Assembly: GCA_028335825.1 (NCBI GenBank)
Contig: JAIOKI010000009.1
Coordinates: 124,001 to 188,000 of the forward strand
Direction: 5' to 3'
DNA length: 64,000 bases
From: Nosema muscidifuracis
Taxonomy: Eukaryota; Microsporidia; Nosematidae
The first letter of the stretch is position 1. Each line of letters begins with the position of its first letter. This document shows positions 47,590 through 55,949 of the stretch, piece after piece. The notes under the pieces are model-generated. The model saw nothing but the letters and a program-made list of their open reading frames with translations, was not told where the DNA came from and ran no database searches. Position numbers and translations under genes: made by a program.

Positions 47590-50500
47590 ATGTTCACAAA
47601 TTACATACCAGACAAATTATCTTTCACATTTTATAAAGATGAAGAAATAGTAAAAATGAGTGTATTAGAAATAACACAACCATTAAGTTTAGATACATTC
47701 GGACATCCTTATCCTGATGGATTAAGTGATCCAAGAATGGGACCTCATAGTACAGAAAGATTTTGTAAAACATGTAACTTATCATATTTAAGTTGTCCAG
47801 GACATTTTGGATACATAAAATTAGCTAAACCAGTATTTAATCCTCTTCTTTTTACTACAATGTATTCTTTACTAAGAAGTACTTGTCATAAATGTGGTCA
47901 TATTAAATTAAGTAATAATGATAGACTAATAGCTTATTGTAAACTTAATTTACTTAAAAGAGGTAAATCTATAGATAATTTGGAATATTTAGATAGATGT
48001 ACTGATGAAAATATTCTTTGTAAACTTATTGCTGATATTTTAGTAGAATCTTCTGAATATAATCAATTATCTTCTAATTACAGTCATCAAGAAATGTCAA
48101 ATTTAGTTTTAAAAAGTGCTCTTTTGAAAGGAAAATGTCCTCGTTGTAAACATAAAAATCAAAAGATAACTTTTAATAAGAATCTAAAAATAAGTTATTC
48201 TGATGAAACTGAAAAAACTAAACAAAAAATTTTTGATATAACAGATATAATAGAAATTATTCGAAAAACTTTTATTAATGATAAAGATTTAGTAGAAAGT
48301 ATTTTTAGTACAACAGATTATAAAATGTTTTTTATTTTTAATATATCAGTACCACCTGTCAAATTTAGACCTTCTAGTCATTTTAATGGTAAAGCTTATG
48401 AAAACCCACAAAATGTTCATTATATAAGAATTATAAAATTAAATTATGAATTGAAAAATAATCAAGATTATTGGGCAGAGCTACAAGCAGCTATTTTGGT
48501 ATATTTTGATAGCTCAAAATCTCCTTATAATAGATCAGAAAATGCAGCTGGTCATAAACAAATATTAGAAAAAAAAGAAGGATTGTTTAGACGAAATATT
48601 ATGGGAAAAAGAGTAAATTTTGCTGCTAGATCTGTTATATCACCCGATCCTAATTTAGATACTAGAGAAATGGGTATACCAAAAATATTTGCTGAAAAAC
48701 TTACATTTCCTGAGAAAGTTAATTCAAATAATTATGATAGATTAAGAAAAGCTGTTATTAATGGTAAAGATTATCCTGGTGCTAATTTTATAGAGTTTAA
48801 TAATAAATTACAGAGTCTTGAACATATAGGTTATGAAAAAAGAGTAGCTTTAGCTAACAAATTACTTAATGGAGATAAACAAGTTTGGAGGCATTTGGAA
48901 ACTGGAGATGTTGTCTTAGTAAATCGTCAACCTACCCTACACAAGCAAAGTATTATGGGTCATAAAGTTAAAGTATTGGAGGGAGAGAAAACTTTAAGAA
49001 TGCATTATGTTAATTGTAAACCTTATAATGCGGATTTCGATGGAGATGAAATGAATATACATTTTCCTCAGAGTCATGTAGCTAGAGCTGAAGCTGAATA
49101 TTTAAGTATGAATGATAATATGTATTTAGTACCTACTAATGGAGAACCCATTAGAGGATTGACACAAGATCATATAGTAGGAGCATCCATATTAACACTT
49201 AAAAATTCATTTTTTACTCGCGAAGAATATGTCGATCTACTTGTATCAGGATTACCAAATAGAAGATTAATTTTGGATGAACCTTGTATATCAAAGCCTA
49301 TTGAATTATATAGCGGAAAACAGATAGTAACTTCAGTACTAAGAAATCTAAATATTTATATTACAATAGATAAAAAAGGAAAAATCTCTGGGAATACATG
49401 GCTTGACCATAAAGAAGAAGGAATAAATTCGTTTATAGATGGTGAAATGATATCAGGTATTCTTGATAAAAATGTGCTTGGGCCTACACAATTTTCATTA
49501 ATACACGCATGCGGACAAATCTATGGATACGAAATCACTAATGATTTATTAACTTATTTTGGAAAAATCGTTAACCGTTATTTATTTATCTTTGGATTTA
49601 CTGTACGAATTGACGATCTTTTACTTGATTCATTTGCTGATAAGGTACGTGATCAAATTATTAGTGAAGGGAATGAATCAGCTAAAAAGAAACAAAAGAA
49701 ATATATTGAAGAAAATTATGATTATTACATTAACCCTACTAAATCAGCTCAATTAGATTCAATAATTAGAGAGGAAATGAATAAAGTAACTACACGTATT
49801 GTAGATGCTTGTGTACCAGAAGGACAACTTAAGAAATTTCCAGAAAATAATATGGGACTTATTATTATAACGGGAGCTAAAGGTAGTATGGTAAATCTAA
49901 GTCAAATTTCAGGATCTCTTGGTCAACAAGAATTAGAAGGTAAGAGAGTATCACATATGGTTAGTGGAAAGACTCTTCCTTGCTTTAAAAAATTTGAGAC
50001 TTCTCCTTCAGCAGGTGGTTATGTTTTCCAAAGATTTCTTACAGGAGTAAATCCACCAGAATATTTCTTCCATTGTATGGCAGGTAGAGAAGGTTTAATA
50101 GATACAGCTGTTAAGACATCAAGATCAGGATATTTACAGAGATGTTTAGTTAAACATTTAGAAGGTTTAAAAGTTGATTATGATATGTCAGTACGTATGG
50201 GAAATAAGATTATACAATATGTGTATGGAGAAGATGGTCTAGATTGTACCAAGTCTTCATTTATAAATGAGATAGATTTTTATAAAAAAAATATTGGAAA
50301 TGTTAAGATGGTTAATGAATTTAATAATTATTATGACTCAATAAGTAATCAGTATATGATAAATCAAATATTCAGTAATAAATTAAAAGATCAAGAAGAA
50401 GTTATAAAAAAATTATGTCATCAGAATTATGTTAATTCTCTAGTAGATCCCGGTGAAGCAGTTGGAGTTATAGCAGGTCAATCAGTAGGAGAACCTTCTA

Positions 50501-51735
50501 CACAAATGACATTAAATACATTTCATTTGGCAGGAGTAGGTGCTAAAAATGTAACTTTAGGTATTCCTAGGTTAAGAGAAATAGTTATGGTAGCTTCTAA
50601 AAAGATTCAGACTCCTTTACTTGTTGTGCCTTTGAAAAAAAATATTCCTCAAGAAATTCTTGATGGATTTCAAAAGATTTCATTAGATGAATGTATAAAT
50701 GATATTTCAGTAATTGAGAAATTATTGATGAAGGAAGGTGTTGTCACTAAAGAAATTAAAATTCGTGTTTCTATTTGTAAACATGAGAAATATGCTGTTC
50801 CTATGTTAGATTCGTTATTTTTAGTAGAGCTAGGTAAGAAGATTAAAAAATTGAGTAAGATGTCAGGAGGAATAAATATTTTAGAAGTGAGCACTAAAGA
50901 AACACCATTAAAAGATGAAGAAGCTGATTCTGATCAAGATGAGTCAAGTAGTGAAGAAGAAGATGAAATTGAAAATTCGGACAAACCTGAGGAACAAGAT
51001 AAAATCGAAGAAGAAGATATTTTAGATGATGAATTAATAAATGAGACAGAAAATAATGAAAATTTAGAAGATCAAGAACAAGAGGAAGAATTTTATAAAA
51101 CTTTGAATTTTAAGAAGATTTCTTCCAAAACTTATCTTTTCACAGCTTATTATCCTTCAGATTTTAATTTAATGCTTCTACCTGTTATAGAATCAATCTT
51201 ACCTAAAATAACAGTAAGAGAACATAGAAATATAAATAAGGCTACTATATCAGATAAAAATATTATGTTAGAAGGTTCAGATTTCTTTGGATTGGTTCAT
51301 TTAATTAAGACTGATCAAGGTATAATTGATCCCTTAGAATATTTTAATTTATATGAATCGTCTTCAAATGACATATATTCAATTTATAGTACATTTGGTA
51401 TAGAAGTAGCCAGAGAAGCTATAATTAATGAAATAATAACAGTATTCGATGTTTATGGTATAGAAATAGATATTCGTCATTTAATGCTTATAGCTGATTA
51501 TATGACGAGAACAGGAGAATACACGGCTTTTAATAGATTAGGACTTAATTCTTGTGAGAGTCCTTTACAAAAAATGAGTTTTGAATCTTGTTTCGTTAAT
51601 ATAAAAAAATCTAGTGAATTTCATATGTCTGATAATTTAGATAATCCTTCTGCATCTCTGACTGTAGGAGCACCTGTAAAAGTTGGTACAGCTATATTTG
51701 ATGTACTCTATGATATGAATGCTTATACAGTTTAA
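47590..51735 (+). CDS. RPA1: RNA polymerase I largest subunit
   Basis: 1381 residues; catalytic subunit of the rRNA-synthesising polymerase. Zinc/clamp motifs are RFCKTCNLSYLSCPGHFGYI and CHKCGHIK; the active-site metal loop is YNADFDGDEMN with Asp482, 484 and 486. The trigger-loop side is AGQSVGEPSTQMTLNTFHLA. Pol I rather than II or III is indicated by FGHPYPDGLSDPRMGP near the start, by HFPQSHVARAEAEYL after the active site, and by an acidic insertion at about 1110-1165. The ending FNRLGLNSCESPLQKMSFES followed by LTVGAPVKVGTAIFDVL fits too, as does the absence of a Pol II heptad tail. ATG follows TTTTTCACCCTC. Confidence 0.95.
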   Translation: MFTNYIPDKLSFTFYKDEEIVKMSVLEITQPLSLDTFGHPYPDGLSDPRMGPHSTERFCKTCNLSYLSCPGHFGYIKLAKPVFNPLLFTTMYSLLRSTCHKCGHIKLSNNDRLIAYCKLNLLKRGKSIDNLEYLDRCTDENILCKLIADILVESSEYNQLSSNYSHQEMSNLVLKSALLKGKCPRCKHKNQKITFNKNLKISYSDETEKTKQKIFDITDIIEIIRKTFINDKDLVESIFSTTDYKMFFIFNISVPPVKFRPSSHFNGKAYENPQNVHYIRIIKLNYELKNNQDYWAELQAAILVYFDSSKSPYNRSENAAGHKQILEKKEGLFRRNIMGKRVNFAARSVISPDPNLDTREMGIPKIFAEKLTFPEKVNSNNYDRLRKAVINGKDYPGANFIEFNNKLQSLEHIGYEKRVALANKLLNGDKQVWRHLETGDVVLVNRQPTLHKQSIMGHKVKVLEGEKTLRMHYVNCKPYNADFDGDEMNIHFPQSHVARAEAEYLSMNDNMYLVPTNGEPIRGLTQDHIVGASILTLKNSFFTREEYVDLLVSGLPNRRLILDEPCISKPIELYSGKQIVTSVLRNLNIYITIDKKGKISGNTWLDHKEEGINSFIDGEMISGILDKNVLGPTQFSLIHACGQIYGYEITNDLLTYFGKIVNRYLFIFGFTVRIDDLLLDSFADKVRDQIISEGNESAKKKQKKYIEENYDYYINPTKSAQLDSIIREEMNKVTTRIVDACVPEGQLKKFPENNMGLIIITGAKGSMVNLSQISGSLGQQELEGKRVSHMVSGKTLPCFKKFETSPSAGGYVFQRFLTGVNPPEYFFHCMAGREGLIDTAVKTSRSGYLQRCLVKHLEGLKVDYDMSVRMGNKIIQYVYGEDGLDCTKSSFINEIDFYKKNIGNVKMVNEFNNYYDSISNQYMINQIFSNKLKDQEEVIKKLCHQNYVNSLVDPGEAVGVIAGQSVGEPSTQMTLNTFHLAGVGAKNVTLGIPRLREIVMVASKKIQTPLLVVPLKKNIPQEILDGFQKISLDECINDISVIEKLLMKEGVVTKEIKIRVSICKHEKYAVPMLDSLFLVELGKKIKKLSKMSGGINILEVSTKETPLKDEEADSDQDESSSEEEDEIENSDKPEEQDKIEEEDILDDELINETENNENLEDQEQEEEFYKTLNFKKISSKTYLFTAYYPSDFNLMLLPVIESILPKITVREHRNINKATISDKNIMLEGSDFFGLVHLIKTDQGIIDPLEYFNLYESSSNDIYSIYSTFGIEVAREAIINEIITVFDVYGIEIDIRHLMLIADYMTRTGEYTAFNRLGLNSCESPLQKMSFESCFVNIKKSSEFHMSDNLDNPSASLTVGAPVKVGTAIFDVLYDMNAYTV

Positions 51736-51838
51736 TTAAATTATATTAATAAAATTTATAATTAAGGATGATCCTTTCCATTTTTTCTAGTATATCGTCT
51801 ACATAAATTAAATAAAGAATGTCTACCCTTATAAAAAG

Positions 51839-52390
51839 ATGGCAAATCGAAAAACAAAAAAAAATAAAAAACTCTCAACACCAACAAAACTTAACAAAAG
51901 ACGTAAAAGCTCATCAATTATAGATTCAGAAGACTCAGAATCTTTTGAAAGCTCAAGTTCCCCTTTAATAAAACAAAAAAAATCATCTAACAAGAAATCA
52001 TCCAAAAAAATACAAATCGAAACATCAAAAAAAGAAGAATCTACTCATTTCGATGAGAATAAACATTACGACGAGATTCATGTAAAGAAATACGCTACGT
52101 ATAAACAAGGTAACTTCAAAAATAAAAATATGCGAACATTTTCTAAGGGTATTGATATATACAATCTAAAATATATGGAAATAGCCAATAGATTCTCAGT
52201 TAGACCTAAAAAGAAGATTTGTGAATTTACAGGTCTTCCTGCTATGTTTACTTGCCCATATACTCGATTATCTTATTATGATTCATCAGTGTACAAGCAT
52301 ATAAAAAATTTATCGAGTGATGTTATTAATTTTATATACGAAACTAAAGAAATGTTCAAAAATTTTAACCCGTTTTATATTGCAAAGTAA
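51839..52390 (+). CDS. YL1-C domain protein (Ies6- or Swc2-like chromatin remodeller subunit)
   Basis: 183 residues. The first ~70 are Lys/Ser-rich and disordered. The C-terminal part carries a YL1-C block: KKKICEFTGLPAMFTCPYTR then LSYYDSSVYKHIKNL, matching C.VTGLPA.Y.DP.T.L.Y....F. The domain occurs in Ies6 (INO80 complex) and Swc2/YL1 (SWR1 complex). The short length and C-terminal position favour Ies6, but this is not decisive. Start after CTACCCTTATAAAAAG. It lies close to the Pol I gene and converges with the EED gene (13 bp apart). Confidence 0.72.
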   Translation: MANRKTKKNKKLSTPTKLNKRRKSSSIIDSEDSESFESSSSPLIKQKKSSNKKSSKKIQIETSKKEESTHFDENKHYDEIHVKKYATYKQGNFKNKNMRTFSKGIDIYNLKYMEIANRFSVRPKKKICEFTGLPAMFTCPYTRLSYYDSSVYKHIKNLSSDVINFIYETKEMFKNFNPFYIAK

Positions 52391-52403
52391 ATTTCTTAAT
52401 AAT

Positions 52404-53453
52404 TTATTTGATTTTAATTCCTATTATAGTTCCATCTGTGTACAAAGTATAAATATATTCACTACTTACATCTATACATAAACCTTCTGATTCTATTTTA
52501 GGCACTACTCTCATAGGAAGATTATCTTCTAATATTTTGTTTATTTTTAATATAAATAATCCAGATTTCTCAGTTAGACATATTAAATTATCTTCGTGTA
52601 CTTTAATATCTTTTATAATATGATCACCTAAACATATTTCCTTTAATAAAATTAAATCTGGTACAATTTTCTGATCTTCGTTAAACCACGAAGAAAATTG
52701 ATTTAATATGTCGTTATTTATTTTGTAGTCTTTAGATTCGTCATATAACCTATTTTTGAAATTTTTAGAAATTTCAAGGTCTTTTTCTATATTTTTGAGG
52801 GATTTTGGTTTAATTACTGATAATCTACTATCTTCTGAAAGTATAATAATCAAATTATCATAATACTGACACCTTATAAATTTAGATTTATGTATATTTT
52901 CTGTACTAGAATAAGGTTCATAATTTAATATATTATCTGTATCATGAATTTTCCATTCTAATATCTTAAGATCTAATCCTGTAGTGAGTAAAATCTTTCT
53001 TTTAAAATCGATTTCCAAGGTAAGTGGAGTTTCTAAATGTCCTTTAAATCCGCCGAATATTTTAATACAAGAAAATGTATTAAAATCCCAAACCTTTACT
53101 GAACAATCATCACTAGCCGATATTATAAATGATTTATAAACTTTTATATCGGTAATTATTCCTGTATGTGCAGATATGTATCCGTAAAATCTTCCTGTAT
53201 TGACCTCAATAATTTTGATAATTCCATTTTGTCCTCCTACGATCCCATAAGTTTTATTATTAATATCAAGAAAATCTAAACAAGTAAACATTTCATGAAT
53301 ATTTTCGTCGACGAAATGGTGACGTCGAATTAATGAATCATCCTCGACTGTTAAGAAAATAACAGTCTTTTGACCAAGTGCTCCTAAAAGATTTAATGAT
53401 TTATGTGATCTTATAAAACGAATATTTGTATTTGGAATGTTTAGTCTGATCAT
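52404..53453 (-). CDS. EED/ESC-like WD40 subunit of Polycomb repressive complex 2
   Basis: A 349-residue WD40 protein that follows EED/ESC/FIE. GIVGGQNGIIKIIEVNTGRF corresponds to EED's VAGSRGIIRIINP. ISAHTGIITDIKVY and IISASDDCSVKVWDFNTFSC correspond to its GHGNAINELKF and LSVSKDHALRLWNIQT. Most telling, IFGGFKGHLETPLTLEIDF followed by LLTTGLDLKILEWKI parallels IFGGVEGHRDEVLSADYD followed by CGMDHSLKLWRI. EED binds trimethylated H3K27 and activates EZH. It is shorter than human EED (441). The start lies 5 bp after AACCCTTAA, and the gene is divergent from the EZH homologue. Confidence 0.85.
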   Translation of the reverse strand: MIRLNIPNTNIRFIRSHKSLNLLGALGQKTVIFLTVEDDSLIRRHHFVDENIHEMFTCLDFLDINNKTYGIVGGQNGIIKIIEVNTGRFYGYISAHTGIITDIKVYKSFIISASDDCSVKVWDFNTFSCIKIFGGFKGHLETPLTLEIDFKRKILLTTGLDLKILEWKIHDTDNILNYEPYSSTENIHKSKFIRCQYYDNLIIILSEDSRLSVIKPKSLKNIEKDLEISKNFKNRLYDESKDYKINNDILNQFSSWFNEDQKIVPDLILLKEICLGDHIIKDIKVHEDNLICLTEKSGLFILKINKILEDNLPMRVVPKIESEGLCIDVSSEYIYTLYTDGTIIGIKIK

Positions 53454-53546
53454 TATTTAAGGGTTATTTGATTATTTTCTGATAGTAATTTATTTATTTC
53501 TAAATACATACAAAATATAAAACAACCCTTTATACTCAAATTTTAA
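53454..53546. promoter_or_regulatory. Shared divergent promoter of the EED/EZH pair
   Basis: 93 bp separate the two start codons. CCC motifs face both ways: AACCCTTAAATA in front of EED and ACAACCCTTTATAC in front of EZH. The AT-rich middle holds a TACAAAATATAAAAC segment. Co-regulation of the two PRC2 subunits is inferred from the arrangement. Confidence 0.7.
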
Positions 53547-55217
53547 ATGATTCGCCGTTTAGAAGAAGTTAAAAAAGAATACAATAAAGAAAGATTAGAG
53601 ATATTAAGAAAAGCGAATGAGAATGTAAAAACTTTACCCAAAATTATACCAAAAATTATCAAGCTAGAATCAGTTACAGGTATTATTCCGTATATACCAT
53701 CTTTACCCAAAACACGATTCTATCACGAATCAAATACAAACGTATCAGGTAAAATAGAGCCAGTTCTAAAATACAAGCCCCTTCTTTTAAATAATAAACA
53801 GATTGATGTACATTTTTATAAAGATACCAATATAAACGATGAACCCTATACAGAGAATACAGAAATATTAATTAGATTTATTAATAAGACTATAAAAGAT
53901 AGTGAAGGTACACTTAATCAAAAACTTAAAGAAGTTTCTGATTTCTTTGATATTGATTTTGATGATATAAAAAAATTTTACGACGATATGAAATTTAAAG
54001 AAAAAATAATTATCAAAGATTCAAATTCAATACATAAAAAGAATATTTCAAACGACAATAAATCACAAAAATCTGTCAAAGAATCAAATTCAATACACAA
54101 AAAGAAATTTATAAACGACAATAAATCACAAAAATCTATAAAAGAATCAAATTCAATACATAAAAAGAATATTTCAAACGACAATAAATTTAAAGAAATA
54201 AGACTTATCAAAGATTCAAATTTTGATTTTAAAAGCTTTTCTAAATTTTTCTGCAGTCTTTGTTGTTTGTTTGGATGTAAAATTCATAAAATAAGTTCAG
54301 ACTCATGCATAAGTAAAAAATCTAAGAGTTGTTATTGTGATAAGTTAGGTAGACCTTCTACAATTATTTCAGATAAAAAAAATAATTTAGATCAAAAATT
54401 TATATATAATATATACAAGATGTTCAATTATGACGAATGTTTAACTTCATTTAATATATTTGTTAAATATAATGAGAACATCTCATGTGATTATATTTCA
54501 TTTACTTTTGGGAAATCAAAACAAAGAGTTAAAAATTTAGATATCAGTAAATATAAGTTTAAAAGAAATATAAAGACATTTTTTAATATATGTTCTCATT
54601 CTGGTCCATGTAATGATAATTCATTATGTGAGTGTTTTATTAACGATACAGGATGTGATTTAAGATGTTTGTGTACAAATTGTGATTTTTTATTTAAAGG
54701 ATGTTCTTGTAAGAAAGAATGTGATTCTTTTTGTAGGTGTATTAGACTTAATAAAGAATGTAGCATATATTGTAAATGTAATAATTGTGAGAATAATATT
54801 ATTACAAATTCTATAGTAAAGAAGACTTATGTATATCCTAGTAATATATCAGGATATGGATGTTTTGCTAAAGAATTTATTAAACAAGGTGAATTCGTTA
54901 TAGAATATGTAGGTGAAATTATAACTAAAGATGAAGGACAAAGAAGATCAAATTTTTATGATTCAAATAAGGTATCGTATTTATTCGATTATTCTTTTGA
55001 AAACAAAACAGGATTTATTGATGCGAATTATATTGGAAATAATTCAAGATTTATTAATCATTCAAAATATCCAAATATTTATAGTAAAATAATTGAAATT
55101 GATAAATTAAGAAAAATTTGTTTTTTTGCTTTACGTGATATAAAAATTGGAGAAGAATTATTTTTTAATTATAATTATAAGAAAGAAATTAAGGAGATGT
55201 TTGGATTGGTTGATTAG
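53547..55217 (+). CDS. EZH-type histone H3K27 methyltransferase (CXC + SET)
   Basis: 556 residues; the C-terminal third reads as Enhancer of zeste. A cysteine-rich CXC region at about 350-420 (CNDNSLCECF, GCDLRCLCTNC, GCSCKKECDSFCRC) leads straight into a SET domain at about 427-545. Visible motifs are SGYGCFAKEFIKQGEFVIEY, VGEIITKDEGQRRSNFYD, VSYLFDY (476-482), RFINHSKYPN (501-510; the EZH-like form without Cys after NHS), and GEELFFNYNY (535-544). EZH2 has GEELFFDYRY. The N-terminal half is divergent and includes a triple repeat. There is no post-SET cysteine cluster, as in EZH. Start 22 bp after ACAACCC. Confidence 0.88.
   Translation: MIRRLEEVKKEYNKERLEILRKANENVKTLPKIIPKIIKLESVTGIIPYIPSLPKTRFYHESNTNVSGKIEPVLKYKPLLLNNKQIDVHFYKDTNINDEPYTENTEILIRFINKTIKDSEGTLNQKLKEVSDFFDIDFDDIKKFYDDMKFKEKIIIKDSNSIHKKNISNDNKSQKSVKESNSIHKKKFINDNKSQKSIKESNSIHKKNISNDNKFKEIRLIKDSNFDFKSFSKFFCSLCCLFGCKIHKISSDSCISKKSKSCYCDKLGRPSTIISDKKNNLDQKFIYNIYKMFNYDECLTSFNIFVKYNENISCDYISFTFGKSKQRVKNLDISKYKFKRNIKTFFNICSHSGPCNDNSLCECFINDTGCDLRCLCTNCDFLFKGCSCKKECDSFCRCIRLNKECSIYCKCNNCENNIITNSIVKKTYVYPSNISGYGCFAKEFIKQGEFVIEYVGEIITKDEGQRRSNFYDSNKVSYLFDYSFENKTGFIDANYIGNNSRFINHSKYPNIYSKIIEIDKLRKICFFALRDIKIGEELFFNYNYKKEIKEMFGLVD
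54010..54200 (+). repeat. In-frame triple repeat in the EZH gene
   Basis: Three units of about 60 bp encode KDSNSIHKKNISNDNKSQKS with small variations (KESNSIHKKKFINDNKSQKS). They are lysine/asparagine/serine-rich and lie in the linker before the Cys-rich region. Confidence 0.88.
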
Positions 55218-55949
55218 TGTTTTAAAGAAGAAATATAAAAAAAAATAATTTTATAAAGAAATGTATTTTTTATTTGTTATATTAAATTTATTATTTTTTA
55301 TTTTTTATATGTTACATGTTATATTTATTAGATATTAAATTTATTATTTATTATTTTTTATATGTTACATGTTATATTTGTTCATTAAATTTGTTATTTA
55401 TTATTTTTTATATGTTACATGTTATATTTATTAATTAAATTTGTTATTTATTATTAATTATTTATAAATGTGTCAGCTATAAATTTATATAAATTTAATA
55501 TCTAATAAAAATGTATCAACTCATAAATAAAAATATTCATACATCTATGTAAATTTATTATTTATAAATGTATCATCTAATAAATATAACATCTTATAAA
55601 TAAAAATATTCATACATCTATGTAACTTTATAAATCTGACAACTTAAATTAAAAAATATGATAATAGAGTTTTTTCTAAATTTAATTAAATTTTAAATTT
55701 CTTTAAAGGAGAAAGACACTTATTTAATTTAAAAAATAAATATCTTTTTTATGAAAAATATAAATTTGAAATTTATATTTTTTATTTGTTATTTCTCAGT
55801 TTTTTAAATAATAAATTAAAAATAGAGCTGTCAATTTCTCCTTTAAAATTAATTGATCAAAAATATGTTTGTTTTCTTAAAAATTCTCGTTTTGATGGAT
55901 GTTTTAATTTTTTTCATTTCTATAAATAAAAATTATTTTTTTTATCCTT
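55218..55949. repeat. Intergenic with tandem and nested inverted repeats
   Basis: At 55270-55450 a ~55-bp unit with TTTTTTATATGTTACATGTT recurs about four times. A shorter unit with ATTCATACATCTATGTAA is duplicated at 55530-55630. A nested inverted repeat lies at 55702-55847. No gene seen. It ends in TTTTTTTATCCTT before 55950. Confidence 0.75.
55702..55847. repeat. Nested inverted repeats, possible MITE-like hairpin
   Basis: TTTAAAGGAGAAA (55702-55714) is the exact inverse of TTTCTCCTTTAAA (55835-55847). Next to them GACA (left) and TGTC (right) are also inverted, with a 2-bp offset. In the middle AAAAATATAAATTT (55754-55767) and AAATTTATATTTTT (55769-55782) form a perfect 14-bp palindrome around one G. 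Unique GC-containing termini with an AT-rich hairpin core resemble a miniature inverted-repeat element; no target-site duplication is evident. Confidence 0.55.
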
